From Caballeronia sp. M1242 (GTDB taxonomy: Bacteria; Pseudomonadota; Gammaproteobacteria; Burkholderiales; Burkholderiaceae), in assembly GCF_017220215.1 (NCBI RefSeq), contig NZ_CP071129.1, forward strand, positions 124,001-188,000: a DNA stretch of 64,000 bases, given 5' to 3'. The notes beneath the pieces were generated by a model that was not told where the DNA came from, made no database searches, and worked only from the letters and a program-made list of their open reading frames with translations. Both the position numbers and the translations under genes were made by a program. Below, one piece after another: positions 1-10,215 of the stretch; position 1 is the first letter of the stretch, and the number at the start of each line of letters is the position of its first letter.

Positions 1-1518
1 GATTCGGACGTCTCCTCCGACGACATCGTGGCCGTGTGCTGCTTCGTGATCGACGAATCGCAAATCACGATCGGTCGCGGCGACGCGCATCACATTGCGC
101 CGTCGGCAGCGTCCGAGCCGGCGCAAGCCAAGCAACACACGCTACAGGCAGAGCCGCCCGTATCGCAGGCGCAGCAAGCGCCCGCATCCGCGGCGCAGCA
201 CAAGGAAGAAGCGGCGAAGGCGGCGGCGAATGCGGAAACGCAAGCTGCTGCCGCCATCCCGTCACGCGAAGCACAACCGAAGGCCGCCACCGGCGACGCC
301 GAGAAGAAAGCGCGCCCGGCCGCAGCGGCATCGGCGGAAGGCAGCTCCATTCGCGTCGGCGTAGAGAAGGTCGATCAGCTCATCAACCTGGTCGGCGAAC
401 TGGTGATCACGCAGGCGATGCTCGCCGAAACGACGAGCACGTTCGACCCTGCATTGCACGACCGTCTTTTCAACGGCATGGCGCAGCTCGAGCGCAACGC
501 GCGCGACCTGCAAGAGGCCGTCATGTCCATCCGCATGATGCCGATGGATTACGTATTCAGCCGCTTCCCGCGACTCGTCCGCGATATCGCGGGCAAGCTC
601 GGCAAGGACGTGGAACTCGTCACGTTCGGTCAGGCGACCGAACTGGACAAGAGCCTGATCGAGCGCATCATCGATCCGCTCACGCACCTCGTGCGCAATT
701 CGCTCGATCACGGCATCGAGACCGTGGAAGCGCGCCGCGCGGCGGGCAAGCCCGCGACCGGGCAGCTCGTGCTGTCGGCGGCGCATCATGGCGGCAACAT
801 CGTGATCGAAGTGAGCGACGACGGCGCGGGCCTGCGCCGCGACAAGATCCTCGCGAAGGCGCAGAAGCAGGGCATGCAGGTTTCCGACTCCATGACCGAC
901 GAGGAAGTCTGGCAACTCATCTTCATGCCGGGCTTCTCGACCGCCGAACAGGTGACGGACATTTCCGGGCGCGGCGTCGGCATGGACGTGGTGAAGCGCA
1001 ACATCCAGTCGATGGGCGGTCACGTCGAAATCATGTCGCGCCAGGGCGCGGGCACGACCACGAAGATCGTGCTGCCGCTCACGCTCGCAATTCTCGACGG
1101 CATGTCGGTGAAGGTCGGCAACGAAATCTTCATTCTGCCGCTCAACTTCGTGATGGAGTCGCTGCAACCGGTCGCCGAGGACATCTACACGGTCGCCAAC
1201 GGCGAGCGCGTGGTGCGCGTGCGCGGCGAATATCTGCCGCTGATCGCGCTGCATCAGGTGTTCTCGGTCGAAGGCGCGCGCACGGAGCCGACGCAGGGCA
1301 TCGTCACGATCCTGCAAACCGAAGGACGGCGCATGGCCATGCTGATCGACGAACTCGTCGGCCAGCAGCAAGTGGTCGTGAAGAACCTCGAAACGAATTA
1401 CCGCAAGGTGCACGGCATCTCGGCGGCGACCATTCTCGGCGACGGCAGCGTCGCGCTGATCGTCGACGTGGCCGCGCTCAACCGCGAATCACGCGCGCAA
1501 CACTCGCACACCCATTAA
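1..1518 (+). CDS. cheA: Chemotaxis histidine kinase CheA (5' truncated by window edge)
   Basis: Chemotaxis sensor kinase that autophosphorylates and passes phosphate to CheY and CheB. The reading frame is open from base 1, so the P1 phosphotransfer domain lies outside the window; about 505 residues remain. After an Ala/Glu-rich linker come the P3 dimerisation helices (VDQLINLVGELVITQAML), the P4 ATPase with N-box HLVRNSLDHGIE, G boxes DDGAGL and GRGVGMDVV, and a C-terminal CheW-like P5 domain. It ends 27 nt before cheW in the same orientation, as in the usual Burkholderia che operon. Confidence 0.97.
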   Translation, partial: DSDVSSDDIVAVCCFVIDESQITIGRGDAHHIAPSAASEPAQAKQHTLQAEPPVSQAQQAPASAAQHKEEAAKAAANAETQAAAAIPSREAQPKAATGDAEKKARPAAAASAEGSSIRVGVEKVDQLINLVGELVITQAMLAETTSTFDPALHDRLFNGMAQLERNARDLQEAVMSIRMMPMDYVFSRFPRLVRDIAGKLGKDVELVTFGQATELDKSLIERIIDPLTHLVRNSLDHGIETVEARRAAGKPATGQLVLSAAHHGGNIVIEVSDDGAGLRRDKILAKAQKQGMQVSDSMTDEEVWQLIFMPGFSTAEQVTDISGRGVGMDVVKRNIQSMGGHVEIMSRQGAGTTTKIVLPLTLAILDGMSVKVGNEIFILPLNFVMESLQPVAEDIYTVANGERVVRVRGEYLPLIALHQVFSVEGARTEPTQGIVTILQTEGRRMAMLIDELVGQQQVVVKNLETNYRKVHGISAATILGDGSVALIVDVAALNRESRAQHSHTH

Positions 1519-1545
1519 ACACATCGACCGAACCTGGGGTTTCTC

Positions 1546-2064
1546 ATGGCAGACATCCAATCGATTCAAAACGCAACACTGTCGCGCCGCGATGCGCAGC
1601 ACGCCGAAGCCGCCGGACAAGAGTTCCTCGTCTTCACGCTCGGCGCCGAAGAGTACGGCATCGACATCCTGAAAGTGCAGGAAATTCGCGGCTACGACAG
1701 CGTCACGCGCATCGCGAACGCGCCCGCGTTCATCAAGGGCGTGATCAATCTGCGCGGCATCATCGTGCCGATCGTGGACATGCGCATCAAGTTCAATCTC
1801 GGCCGCGTCGAGTACGACAACCAGACGGTCGTCATCATCCTGAACGTCGCGCATCGCGTGGTCGGCATGGTGGTGGACGGCGTGTCGGACGTGCTCACGC
1901 TCACGCAGGACCAGGTCATGCCCGCGCCCGAATTCGGCGCGACGCTCACTTCCGAATATCTCACCGGCCTTGGCACGGTCGAGGGCCGCATGCTGATCCT
2001 GATGGACATCGAAAAGCTCATGACCAGCCGCGAGATGGAGCTGATCGACTCGGTCGCCGCTTAA
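1546..2064 (+). CDS. cheW: Chemotaxis coupling protein CheW
   Basis: 172-residue adaptor that couples receptors to CheA at the inner face of the membrane. The whole protein is one CheW SH3-like domain: [26 protein letters not shown] at the start, then [16 protein letters not shown] and the core [13 protein letters not shown]. Length matches the family. The ATG at 1546 is used; its ribosome binding site is weak, so translation may depend on coupling with cheA. A chemoreceptor follows after 40 nt. Confidence 0.97.
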   Translation: MADIQSIQNATLSRRDAQHAEAAGQEFLVFTLGAEEYGIDILKVQEIRGYDSVTRIANAPAFIKGVINLRGIIVPIVDMRIKFNLGRVEYDNQTVVIILNVAHRVVGMVVDGVSDVLTLTQDQVMPAPEFGATLTSEYLTGLGTVEGRMLILMDIEKLMTSREMELIDSVAA

Positions 2065-2104
2065 CGAGGAGCCCGCACGCGTCGCGGGTGAAGGAAAGGA
2101 AGCC

Positions 2105-3955
2105 ATGTTCAAGAAGTTGTCCATCCGCACGACGCTCACGCTCGTCGGTCTGTTGTTCGTCGGTTGCGCGGCCGTCATCGGCGCGCTGTCGCTCGTCGGC
2201 CTCAATTCCGCGAGCGCCTCGCTCGACTCCATCGCCAAAGAAGACATGGTGGCGATGCGCGCGCTCGCGGACACGTCCTCGTATCTGCTGCGCTCGCGCA
2301 TCACGCTCGACCGCGTGCGCTCGCTCACCGAAGCAGGCAGCGCCGACGAGGCAAAGAAGGCGATGGAGCGCGGCCAGTTCCTGCTCGACAAGAGCTACGA
2401 GAACTGGAAGCTCTATCTCGACACGAAGAAGCCGATGCTGCCGCAAGCGACGCTCGACACGCTCGTCGCGCAGCACGACACGCTGATGAAGACCGGCGTC
2501 GAGCCGGAGTTCGCCGCGATGCGCGCGAACGACATGGCCGCGTACCACGCCATTGCCGATACCAAGATCAGCCCGATGTTCGTCGCGTTCGATCAGGCGG
2601 TCACGGCGGCGGTCGCCTTCCAGCAGAAGCACGCGGAAGAGTCGCGGGCGAACGCGGCGTCGCAGAACGCGACGCTCAGCATGGTCATCGGCGGATTGCT
2701 CGCGCTTTCCGGTCTGCTGCTTTTCGCCACGCGTTTCGCGCTGCGCAGCCTGATCGTGCAGCCGATCAACGACGCGGTGGACCACTTCGAGCGCATCTCG
2801 CGCGGCGATCTCACGAAGTCGGCGCACACGGACAGCACGAACGAAATCGGCCGTCTTTTCGCGGGCATCGAGCGCATGCGCACGAACCTGACCGCGATGG
2901 TCGGCGCGGTGCATCGCGGCGCGGAATCCATCGATGTCGGCGCGCATGAAATCGCGAGCGGCAACACGGATCTGTCGCAGCGCACGGAAGAACAGGCGGC
3001 GTCGTTGCAAGAGACGGCCTCCAGCATGGAACAGCTCACGAGCACGGTGAAGCAGAACGCGGACAACGCGCGTCAGGCGAGCCAGCTCGCGGTGAACGCG
3101 TCGGATATCGCGTCGCGCGGCGGCGAGGTGGTCGAGCAGGTCGTCGATACGATGAACGCCATTGCGTCCAGTTCGGGCAAGGTGGTGGACATCATCGGCG
3201 TGATCGAAGGCATCGCGTTTCAGACCAACATTCTCGCGTTGAACGCGGCCGTGGAAGCGGCGCGGGCGGGCGAGGAAGGACGCGGCTTCGCGGTCGTGGC
3301 GGGCGAAGTGCGCTCGCTCGCGCAGCGCAGCGCGGCGGCAGCAAAGGAAATCAAGGCGCTGATCGGCGATTCTGCCGAGAAAGTGCAGAGCGGCTCGCAA
3401 CTCGTCACGCGCGCAGGCGAAACCATGGGCGAGATCGTGCAGGCGGTGCGCCGCGTGACCGACATCATGGGCGAGATCAGCGCGGCGTCGGAGGAGCAGT
3501 CCGACGGCATCGAGCAGGTCAATCGCGCCGTCACGCAGATGGACAGCGTGACGCAGCAAAACGCGGCGCTCGTGGAGCAGGCGGCGTCGGCGGCGGCATC
3601 TCTCGAAGACCAGACGCGGCAGTTGAAGGAGATCGTCGGGCAATGGCGCATCGCGGGCACCGTGCCGGCGTCGGTGAAGCCGAGCGCGGCGGTCGCGGCT
3701 GCGCGCCTGGCGCCCGCCGTGGCGAAGCCTACGCGCGTCGAGCCGGTGTCGCGTGCATCGTCCGCGAGCGCAGCGAAAGTTGCAGAGCAGCCTAACGTCG
3801 CGCCGGAAACGGCCGTTATCAAGGATAAGGCCCGCGATGCAGCGAAGCCGGCAAGCGCAGCGAAAGCCGCGCCCCGCGTGAGCGCACCGGCGGCCGCACC
3901 CGCCCCGCGCGCGAAGGCCACGACCGCCGACGACGGCGACTGGGAAACGTTCTAA
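2105..3955 (+). CDS. tar: Methyl-accepting chemotaxis protein (Tar/Tsr type)
   Basis: 616-residue transmembrane receptor. TM1 lies near residues 10-32, a four-helix-bundle periplasmic ligand domain reaches to about 185, TM2 spans about 190-212, then a HAMP domain and the cytoplasmic methylation/signalling hairpin with the conserved tip [19 protein letters not shown]. An Ala-rich tail ends in DWETF at the very C-terminus, the tether pentapeptide (E. coli NWETF) that recruits CheR and CheB. A purine-rich GGAAAGGAAG precedes the ATG. The ligand cannot be told from sequence. The symbol reflects the operon position, not proven aspartate sensing. Confidence 0.93.
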   Translation: MFKKLSIRTTLTLVGLLFVGCAAVIGALSLVGLNSASASLDSIAKEDMVAMRALADTSSYLLRSRITLDRVRSLTEAGSADEAKKAMERGQFLLDKSYENWKLYLDTKKPMLPQATLDTLVAQHDTLMKTGVEPEFAAMRANDMAAYHAIADTKISPMFVAFDQAVTAAVAFQQKHAEESRANAASQNATLSMVIGGLLALSGLLLFATRFALRSLIVQPINDAVDHFERISRGDLTKSAHTDSTNEIGRLFAGIERMRTNLTAMVGAVHRGAESIDVGAHEIASGNTDLSQRTEEQAASLQETASSMEQLTSTVKQNADNARQASQLAVNASDIASRGGEVVEQVVDTMNAIASSSGKVVDIIGVIEGIAFQTNILALNAAVEAARAGEEGRGFAVVAGEVRSLAQRSAAAAKEIKALIGDSAEKVQSGSQLVTRAGETMGEIVQAVRRVTDIMGEISAASEEQSDGIEQVNRAVTQMDSVTQQNAALVEQAASAAASLEDQTRQLKEIVGQWRIAGTVPASVKPSAAVAAARLAPAVAKPTRVEPVSRASSASAAKVAEQPNVAPETAVIKDKARDAAKPASAAKAAPRVSAPAAAPAPRAKATTADDGDWETF

Positions 3956-4078
3956 GCGCATCGGCCGGCAGCGGTCGAGCGCGCGGATTCGGAAACAACC
4001 CGGCGCACGACCGGGGCAGAAGCGGAAAGCAAGCAGGCAAGCACGCAAGCAGGCGCACATAGAGCAAGAGGCACCAGA

Positions 4079-5008
4079 ATGGCAACGCGTAATGCAACCA
4101 ACGCACGCGTCGAACTGGCCGGCGGCATACGCGGTCCGGAAGTCGAGCGCGATTTCGAATTCACCGTGGCGGACTTCGCCCGGATCCGTGAGCTGATTCA
4201 TCGCCGCGCAGGAATTTCGCTGTCCGACCACAAGCGCGACATGGCCTACAGCCGGCTCGCCCGACGCCTGCGCGCCTGCGGCATGGACACGTTCAAGCAG
4301 TACCTCGACCGTCTCGAAGCCAACGACGACAACGCCGAGTGGGAAGCCTTCGTCAACGCGCTGACGACCAACCTGACGGCGTTCTTCCGCGAGTCGCATC
4401 ACTTCCCGCTGCTCGCGGACTTCGTGAAGCGCCGCCAGCAGCCGGTGTCGGTGTGGTGCTCGGCGGCATCGACGGGCGAGGAGCCGTATTCGATCGCGAT
4501 GACGCTCGTCGAGGCGCTCGGCGAGCAGGCCGCGCGGCACTGCACGGTGTTCGCGAGCGATATCGACAGCCAGGTGCTCGCCAAGGCGGACGCGGGCGTG
4601 TATTCGCTCGATCAGGTGAAGGCGATGCCGGTGGAACGCCTGAAGCGGTTCTTCCTGAAAGGCACCGGCTCGCACGCGGGCTTCGTCAAGGTGCGCCCGG
4701 AGTTGCGCTCGCTGGTGAACTTCGGCCGCGTGAATCTGACGGACGCGCGCTACGACGTGAAAGGCCCGTTCGACGCGATCTTCTGTCGCAACGTGATGAT
4801 CTACTTCGACAAGCCGACGCAAAGCCAGGTGCTCTCGCGCTTCGAGCCGCTGATGAAGCCGGGCGGCCTGTTGTTCGCCGGTCATTCGGAGAACTTTACG
4901 TATGTGTCGCAGGCGTTCCGGCTGCGCGGCCAGACGGTCTACGAACTGACGCGCGACACGAAAGCGGCGGCCGCGCCGAAGCGCGTGCTCGCGGGAGAGC
5001 CGGCATGA
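4079..5008 (+). CDS. cheR: Chemoreceptor glutamate methyltransferase CheR
   Basis: 309-residue SAM-dependent methyltransferase that methylates receptor glutamates during adaptation. The N-terminal helical domain ([19 protein letters not shown]) is followed by the SAM-binding Rossmann domain with [18 protein letters not shown], the acidic strand [14 protein letters not shown] and the late motif [14 protein letters not shown]. Its TGA overlaps the cheD ATG (ATGA at 5005-5008), so the two are translationally coupled. Confidence 0.97.
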   Translation: MATRNATNARVELAGGIRGPEVERDFEFTVADFARIRELIHRRAGISLSDHKRDMAYSRLARRLRACGMDTFKQYLDRLEANDDNAEWEAFVNALTTNLTAFFRESHHFPLLADFVKRRQQPVSVWCSAASTGEEPYSIAMTLVEALGEQAARHCTVFASDIDSQVLAKADAGVYSLDQVKAMPVERLKRFFLKGTGSHAGFVKVRPELRSLVNFGRVNLTDARYDVKGPFDAIFCRNVMIYFDKPTQSQVLSRFEPLMKPGGLLFAGHSENFTYVSQAFRLRGQTVYELTRDTKAAAAPKRVLAGEPA

Positions 5009-5763
5009 GCGGGCTGCCGATCGCGTCGAATCTGTATTTCGACAACCATTTCAAGAAGCCCGGCGTGAAGCTGCTGCCGAACGAGTTCTACATGACGAGC
5101 GAAGACATGGTGCTCGTGACGGTGCTCGGATCGTGCGTGGCGGCGTGCATCAACGATCGCACGGCGGGCATCGGCGGCATGAATCACTTCATGCTGCCCG
5201 ATGACGGCTCAGATCCGTCGCACGCGTCGTCGGACTCGATGCGCTACGGCGCGTATGCGATGGAAGTGCTCATCAACGAGCTCATCAAGCGTGGCGGACG
5301 CCGCGAGCGGTTCGAGGCCAAGGTGTTCGGCGGCGGCGCGGTGCTCGCCGGCATGACGACGATCAACATCGGCGATCGCAATTCGGAGTTCGTGCGGCGC
5401 TATCTCGCGCTGGAGAAGATTCGCATCGTCGCCGAGGACTTGCAGGGCATGCATCCGCGCAAGGTCGCGTTCATGCCGCGCACGGGACAGGTGATGGTCA
5501 AGAAGCTGAAGACGCAGCACGACCCGGTCGTCGTCGAGCGCGAGCAGGCGCTCGTGCAGCGCACGCCCGAAGAGCGCGCGGAACGGCTCGCAAGGGCGCG
5601 CGCGCGTGTGGAACTGTTCGGCGTGGAGCGCGCGAAACCCGCCGCGCCCGCGACCAAGCCGCGCGTCGAGCTGTTCGGCGCGTCGGGAACGGCGGCCGCC
5701 GCGCGGGCGATCAACGGAATCGCGCGGACGTCGCGCATCGCGAAGGCCGCGGAGGAGGCGTGA
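5005..5763 (+). CDS. cheD: Chemoreceptor glutamine deamidase CheD
   Basis: 252-residue deamidase that converts receptor glutamines to glutamates. The catalytic core is visible: [11 protein letters not shown] carries the nucleophile Cys, GGMNHFMLP the His, and FGGGA a conserved Gly-rich turn. Residues from about 185 form a basic, Ala-rich C-terminal extension beyond the roughly 160-residue CheD core; it contains RVELFG twice (201-206 and 220-225). The start is the ATG overlapping the cheR stop, not the longer open frame upstream, which runs inside cheR. Confidence 0.95.
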   Translation: MSGLPIASNLYFDNHFKKPGVKLLPNEFYMTSEDMVLVTVLGSCVAACINDRTAGIGGMNHFMLPDDGSDPSHASSDSMRYGAYAMEVLINELIKRGGRRERFEAKVFGGGAVLAGMTTINIGDRNSEFVRRYLALEKIRIVAEDLQGMHPRKVAFMPRTGQVMVKKLKTQHDPVVVEREQALVQRTPEERAERLARARARVELFGVERAKPAAPATKPRVELFGASGTAAAARAINGIARTSRIAKAAEEA

Positions 5764-5765
5764 GC

Positions 5766-6887
5766 ATGTTGAATGCATCGAATGGCGGCAAGGAAGCCGC
5801 GCCGAAGATCAAAGTTTTGTGCGTCGACGACTCGGCGCTCGTGCGCAGCCTGATGACGGAGATCATCAACTCGCAGCCCGACATGCACGTGTGCGCAACC
5901 GCGCCCGATCCGCTCGTCGCGCGCGAGCTGATCAAGCTGCATAACCCGGACGTGCTGACGCTGGATGTCGAAATGCCGCGCATGGACGGGCTCGACTTCC
6001 TCGAAAAGCTGATGCGCCTTCGGCCGATGCCGGTCGTGATGGTGTCGTCGCTGACCGAGCGCGGCAACGAAATCACGCTGCGCGCGCTGGAACTGGGCGC
6101 GGTGGACTTCGTCACGAAGCCGAAAGTCGGCATCCGCGACGGCATGCTGGATTACGCCGAGAAGCTCGCCGACAAGGTTCGCGCCGCTTCCCGCGCGCGC
6201 GTGCGGCAGATCGTGCATGCGGCGAGCGCGCCGAGCGCGCCGGGCCACGCTGGCGCGAAGCCCGCGCCGCTCATCAACAACCCGCTCGTGTCGACGGAAA
6301 AGCTGGTGATCGTCGGCGCGTCGACGGGCGGCACCGAAGCGATCCGCGAAGTGCTCGTGCCGCTGCCGCCCGACGCGCCTGCCGTGCTGATCGCGCAGCA
6401 CATGCCGCCGGGCTTCACGAAGTCGTTCGCGCAGCGCCTGAACGGGCTGTGCCGCATCACGGTGAAGGAAGCGGAGCATGGCGAGCGCGTATTGCCGGGT
6501 CATGCGTATATCGCGCCGGGCCACGCGCACCTCGTGCTCGCGCGCAGCGGGGCGAACTACGTCGCGCATCTGTCGGATGCGCCGCCGGTGAACCGGCATC
6601 GTCCGTCGGTGGACGTGCTGTTCCGCTCGGCCGCGCAGCACGCGGGCAAGAACGCGATCGGCGTGATTCTGACCGGCATGGGCCGCGACGGCGCGGCGGG
6701 ACTGCTCGACATGCAGCAGGCGGGCGCCTATACGCTCGCGCAGGACGAAGCGAGTTGCGTGGTGTTCGGCATGCCGCGCGAAGCAATTGCAATGGGCGGC
6801 GCAAGCGAGATCGCGCCGCTTTCTGAAATGAGCCGGCGCGTGATGACGCGGCTGGCATCGATGGGCGAACGCGTGCAGCGCGTCTGA
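5766..6887 (+). CDS. cheB: Chemotaxis response regulator / protein-glutamate methylesterase CheB
   Basis: Two-domain enzyme. The N-terminal receiver has acidic residues VDDS and phospho-acceptor Asp67 (LTLDVEM); the C-terminal methylesterase has the catalytic Ser in GASTGGTEA (about residue 186), His in QHMPPGFT and Asp in GMGRDGAAG. It removes methyl groups from receptors when phosphorylated by CheA. ATG 5766 sits 7 nt after AGGAGG. A GTG at 5760 overlapping the cheD stop would add two residues but is too close to that ribosome binding site. Confidence 0.96.
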   Translation: MLNASNGGKEAAPKIKVLCVDDSALVRSLMTEIINSQPDMHVCATAPDPLVARELIKLHNPDVLTLDVEMPRMDGLDFLEKLMRLRPMPVVMVSSLTERGNEITLRALELGAVDFVTKPKVGIRDGMLDYAEKLADKVRAASRARVRQIVHAASAPSAPGHAGAKPAPLINNPLVSTEKLVIVGASTGGTEAIREVLVPLPPDAPAVLIAQHMPPGFTKSFAQRLNGLCRITVKEAEHGERVLPGHAYIAPGHAHLVLARSGANYVAHLSDAPPVNRHRPSVDVLFRSAAQHAGKNAIGVILTGMGRDGAAGLLDMQQAGAYTLAQDEASCVVFGMPREAIAMGGASEIAPLSEMSRRVMTRLASMGERVQRV

Positions 6888-6944
6888 TTTAACTGAATTG
6901 AATTACGCGGTGTCACGCCGCACTGAGAACACACGGGAGCAATG

Positions 6945-7340
6945 ATGGACAAGAACATGAAGATCCTCGTCGTCGACGATTTTCCGACGATGCGCCGTAT
7001 CGTGCGCAATCTGCTGAAGGAGCTCGGCTATTCGAACGTCGACGAAGCAGAAGACGGCGCGGCGGGCCTCGCGCGTCTGCGCGGCGGCGGCTTCGACTTC
7101 GTGATTTCCGACTGGAACATGCCGAACCTCGACGGCCTGTCGATGCTGCAGCAGATCCGCGCCGACGCGACGCTCTCGCATCTGCCGGTGCTGATGGTGA
7201 CGGCGGAATCGAAGAAGGAGAACATTATCGCGGCGGCGCAAGCGGGCGCGAATGGTTACGTGGTGAAGCCTTTCACGGCCGCCACGCTCGACGAGAAGCT
7301 CACCAAGATTCTCGAGAAGATGGCTAAAGCCGGGAGCTGA
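6945..7340 (+). CDS. cheY: Chemotaxis response regulator CheY
   Basis: 131-residue single-domain receiver that binds the flagellar switch when phosphorylated. The acidic pair is in [13 protein letters not shown], the phospho-acceptor Asp in [13 protein letters not shown], the switch Thr in LMVTAE and the Lys in GYVVKPF. Two ATGs are adjacent (6942 and 6945); the second has better spacing from GGGAG and matches the usual N-terminus. cheZ starts 2 nt after the stop. Confidence 0.97.
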   Translation: MDKNMKILVVDDFPTMRRIVRNLLKELGYSNVDEAEDGAAGLARLRGGGFDFVISDWNMPNLDGLSMLQQIRADATLSHLPVLMVTAESKKENIIAAAQAGANGYVVKPFTAATLDEKLTKILEKMAKAGS

Positions 7341-7342
7341 TC

Positions 7343-8047
7343 GTGAACGATCTGACCACTGAACTTGCCGCCGTGGCAGCGGAGGCCGATAACGATTTTT
7401 CGAGCGACCGCATTCTCGCGCGCATCGGCCAATTGACGCGCACGCTGCGCGACTCGATGCGCGAACTAGGTCTCGACAAACAAGTGGAAGCCGCGGCGCA
7501 AGCCGTGCCCGACGCGCGCGACCGCCTGAAGTACGTCGCGACGATGACCGAGCAGGCGGCCGACCGCGCGCTCAACGCGATCGAGCTCGCCAAGCCGATG
7601 CAGGAAGCGATGCAGCGCGAAGCACAGGCGCTCGACGAGCGTTGGGCGCAATGGTACGGCGCGCCGCTCGCGCAGGGCGAGGCCGGCGAGTTGCTCGCGC
7701 AGACGCGCGGTTTCCTGCAAAGCGTGCCGGAAAAGACGCAGGCGACCAACGCGCAACTGCTGGAAATCATGCTCGCGCAGGATTTCCAGGATCTGACCGG
7801 CCAGGTGATCAAGAAGATCACGGACGTCGTATATCTGATCGAACAGCAATTGCTGGGCGTGTTGCTCGAGAACATCGCGCCCGAGCGGCGCGAGCAGTTC
7901 GCGGCGTCGGCGGCGGCGTTGATGTCGTCATCGACGGGTAGTCCGGAAAATCTTCTCAACGGACCGCAGATCAACCCGGAAGGGCGCAGCGACGTCGTGC
8001 AGGATCAGTCGCAAGTGGACGATCTGCTCGCGAGCCTCGGCTTCTAA
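7343..8047 (+). CDS. cheZ: CheY-P phosphatase CheZ
   Basis: 234-residue phosphatase that speeds CheY-P dephosphorylation. The long helical hairpin includes the catalytic segment QDFQDLTGQVIKKI, and the C-terminal amphipathic helix VDDLLASLGF is the CheY-binding tail. It starts at GTG 7343, 6 nt after GGGAG inside the end of cheY, so the pair is tightly coupled. It is the last gene of the operon and a terminator follows. Confidence 0.95.
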   Translation: MNDLTTELAAVAAEADNDFSSDRILARIGQLTRTLRDSMRELGLDKQVEAAAQAVPDARDRLKYVATMTEQAADRALNAIELAKPMQEAMQREAQALDERWAQWYGAPLAQGEAGELLAQTRGFLQSVPEKTQATNAQLLEIMLAQDFQDLTGQVIKKITDVVYLIEQQLLGVLLENIAPERREQFAASAAALMSSSTGSPENLLNGPQINPEGRSDVVQDQSQVDDLLASLGF

Positions 8048-8372
8048 GCCTTCCGGCTTCCTGACGCCAGGCGCAAAAAACGCGGAACGCCTCTTCGGAT
8101 GCGTTCCGCGTTGTTGCGTCCGCGCCGGTTTCCGCCAGCGACGGCTGCTTTTAGCAAAGCATCTATCGACCGGGAACTTCTGGCCGACTTACTGTTCGAT
8201 TCATCCGTCCCCAACGGCGCGGCGCATGCGCGTGACGCGGCCGTTTTTCGGGATTTGGCATACTGATGGCTATAGCATCCGTACGATGCTTGAATCCGCA
8301 GGGGTTCGCGGCTCCGTAAAACGGCGCTCGGGCCCGCCAGGCAACCATCCACAGGAATCGACAGGAGGCCCA
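8048..8372. other. Intergenic region between cheZ and the DUF2844 gene
   Basis: Holds the che terminator near its left end. A small inverted repeat TGCTTT-tagc-AAAGCA lies at 8146-8161. A promoter for the DUF2844 gene is expected around 8230-8300, where AT-richer stretches occur, but no convincing -35/-10 pair was found. No gene was recognised. Confidence 0.5.
8079..8112 (+). terminator. Rho-independent terminator after cheZ
   Basis: Perfect 12-bp stem AACGCGGAACGC (8079-8090) and GCGTTCCGCGTT (8101-8112) with a 10-nt loop, 32 nt after the cheZ stop. The U-tract is short and interrupted (TTGTTG), so termination may be partial. Confidence 0.75.
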
Positions 8373-8894
8373 GTGAAGGTACCGAAGCAACCCCGTCATG
8401 GGCATCTCAGGCTATCGTTGGCCTTTCTTGCAGGCGCGTTGAGCGTCTGCGCTGCCGCACCGGCGCGCGCGGCGCTCGGCGGCGCGCCGTTGAACGCGCC
8501 GCAAGGCGCCACCGCCGCCAACGCGGTCGTGCATGCCGCGACGGCGGCATCGGGCGCGTCCGGCGCATCGGCGGCATCGAACTACACCGTCCGCTCGACG
8601 ACGCTCGCCAGCGGCACCGTCATCAACGAATACGTGTCGTCCGACGGCACCGTGTTCGGCGTCGCGTGGCGCGGGCCGCGCGTGCCGGACCTCGCGACCT
8701 TGCTCGGCAGCTATTTCCCGCAGTACCAGCAAGCCATGCTCGCGCAGCGCGCCGCGCGCGGCGGACGCGGTCAGGTGAGCGTGCAGGATTCGGGTCTCGT
8801 CGTGCATTCGGGCGGCCACATGGGCGCCTTCTCGGGTAGCGCGTACCTGCCGCAGTCTTTGCCCGCCGGCGTTTCCGCCAGCGACATCCAGTAA
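8373..8894 (+). CDS. Secreted DUF2844 domain protein
   Basis: 173-residue exported protein of unknown function that I recognise as DUF2844, a family best known from Burkholderiales. An N-terminal signal peptide (LSLAFLAGALSVCAAAPARA, then ALGG) is followed by a short Ala-rich stretch and a compact domain with YTVRSTTLASGTVINEYV and GVAWRGPRVPDLATLLGSYF. It starts at GTG 8373, preceded by ACAGGAGG; the longer open frame upstream lacks such a site. The stop is 19 nt before the DUF3443 lipoprotein gene, so the two are probably one operon and may act together in the envelope. Confidence 0.85.
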   Translation: MKVPKQPRHGHLRLSLAFLAGALSVCAAAPARAALGGAPLNAPQGATAANAVVHAATAASGASGASAASNYTVRSTTLASGTVINEYVSSDGTVFGVAWRGPRVPDLATLLGSYFPQYQQAMLAQRAARGGRGQVSVQDSGLVVHSGGHMGAFSGSAYLPQSLPAGVSASDIQ

Positions 8895-8913
8895 GCGACG
8901 GGAGAATCCGATA

Positions 8914-10200
8914 ATGTTCACAACGACACCCGGCCTCGGCGCGGCATCTTCCCGGCGCGCCGGCAACGCGGCGCGCTGGCTCGGCGCGCTGTTTCTCGCG
9001 CTCACGCTCGCTGCATGCGGCGGCGGCAGTGACAACAATTCGAGTTCCAGCGGCGGCTCGTCCGGCGGCGGCAGTTCCGGCGGCGGCTCGTCCAGCACGG
9101 CCAACGCCCAGCCGATCACCCCGAACGGCACCAACGCGGTTCCCATCACGGTGAACGGCGGCGTCGCGAACTTCGTCAACATTCCGAATGTCTCGGTGAC
9201 GGTCTGCGCGCCCGGCACGAATACCTGCCAGACCATCGACAACATTCAGATCGACACGGCTTCCTTCGGCCTGCGCATTCTGAGTTCGGCGGCGCAGTCG
9301 GTCATCGGCGCGCTCCCGGTGGCGAAGGCGCTCAACGGCGGACAACTCGCCGAGTGCGCCGGTTTCGCGGACGGCTACACGTGGGGCACCGTGCGGCAGG
9401 CGGACGTGCGAATCGGCTCGGAAGTGGCGAGCGGGCTGCCGGTGCAGATCATCGGCGACCTGGACGCGTCGGCGGCGCCCACCGGCATGAACGGATGCCC
9501 GTCGGGCAACGACGAGAACACCGTCGGCGAGATCGGCGCAAACGGCATTCTCGGCATCGGCACGCTGGCGCAGGATTGCGGCAGCAATTGCGCGACGACC
9601 CCGCTGAACGGCATGTACTTCTCGTGCACCAACGGCACGAACTGCACGGGCACGGCAGTTCCGGTCGCGCAGCAAGTGGCGAATCCCGTGCAGCGGTTCC
9701 CGGTCGACAACAACGGCGTCATTGTTCAGCTGCCGCCGGTTCCCGTCACGGGCGCGGCAAGCGCGAGCGGCACGCTGATATTCGGCATCGGCACGCAGAG
9801 CAACAACACGCTCACGGGCGTCACGCATCTCGGCACCGACGCGTACGGCGATCTCAGCGGCACGTACAAGGGCACGAGTTACCAGACGTTCTTCGACACG
9901 GGATCGAACGGCAACTTCTTCCAGGACAACTTCCCGCTGTGTTCGAGCACGAGCGTGTTCTATTGCCCGACGTCGCAGCAGTCGCTCACCGCGACCGTCT
10001 CGGGCACCGACGGCAATACGGCGACGGTGCCGTTCAGCCTCGTGAGCGCGCGCACGCTCACATCGGGCACCGGAAAGTTCGCGTTCAATAGCCTGGGCGG
10101 CCAGTTGGGCATGACCGGCTTGTTCGACTTCGGCATGCCGTTCTTCTACGGGCGCCACGTGTACGTCGGCTACGGTAGCGCGCCGTTCGTGGCCTTCTGA
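8914..10200 (+). CDS. DUF3443 lipoprotein, possible pepsin-like fold
   Basis: 428-residue predicted lipoprotein with lipobox LTLAAC (Cys35), then a Gly/Ser-rich linker to about residue 62. I recognise DUF3443, a Burkholderiales family without assigned function. Two short motifs stand out: IDTAS (Asp114) and FDTGSNG (Asp328), each after a hydrophobic strand and 214 residues apart. This resembles the two D-T-G-S/T loops of bilobal aspartic proteases. The first has Ala where active enzymes have Gly, so activity is uncertain. Several Cys pairs suggest disulfides. It is transcribed with the DUF2844 gene and followed by a strong terminator. Confidence 0.85.
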   Translation: MFTTTPGLGAASSRRAGNAARWLGALFLALTLAACGGGSDNNSSSSGGSSGGGSSGGGSSSTANAQPITPNGTNAVPITVNGGVANFVNIPNVSVTVCAPGTNTCQTIDNIQIDTASFGLRILSSAAQSVIGALPVAKALNGGQLAECAGFADGYTWGTVRQADVRIGSEVASGLPVQIIGDLDASAAPTGMNGCPSGNDENTVGEIGANGILGIGTLAQDCGSNCATTPLNGMYFSCTNGTNCTGTAVPVAQQVANPVQRFPVDNNGVIVQLPPVPVTGAASASGTLIFGIGTQSNNTLTGVTHLGTDAYGDLSGTYKGTSYQTFFDTGSNGNFFQDNFPLCSSTSVFYCPTSQQSLTATVSGTDGNTATVPFSLVSARTLTSGTGKFAFNSLGGQLGMTGLFDFGMPFFYGRHVYVGYGSAPFVAF

Positions 10201-10215
10201 CGAAGCTCGAATGAC

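Noticed and set aside
36..2486. 816-codon Arg-rich open frame across cheA, cheW and the receptor gene
   Set aside because: Out-of-frame shadow of three clear che genes; composition is typical of GC-rich frame shadows.
2018..4885. 955-codon minus-strand open frame opposite the receptor and cheR
   Set aside because: Antisense shadow; no domain, no ribosome binding site, and the + strand genes are certain.
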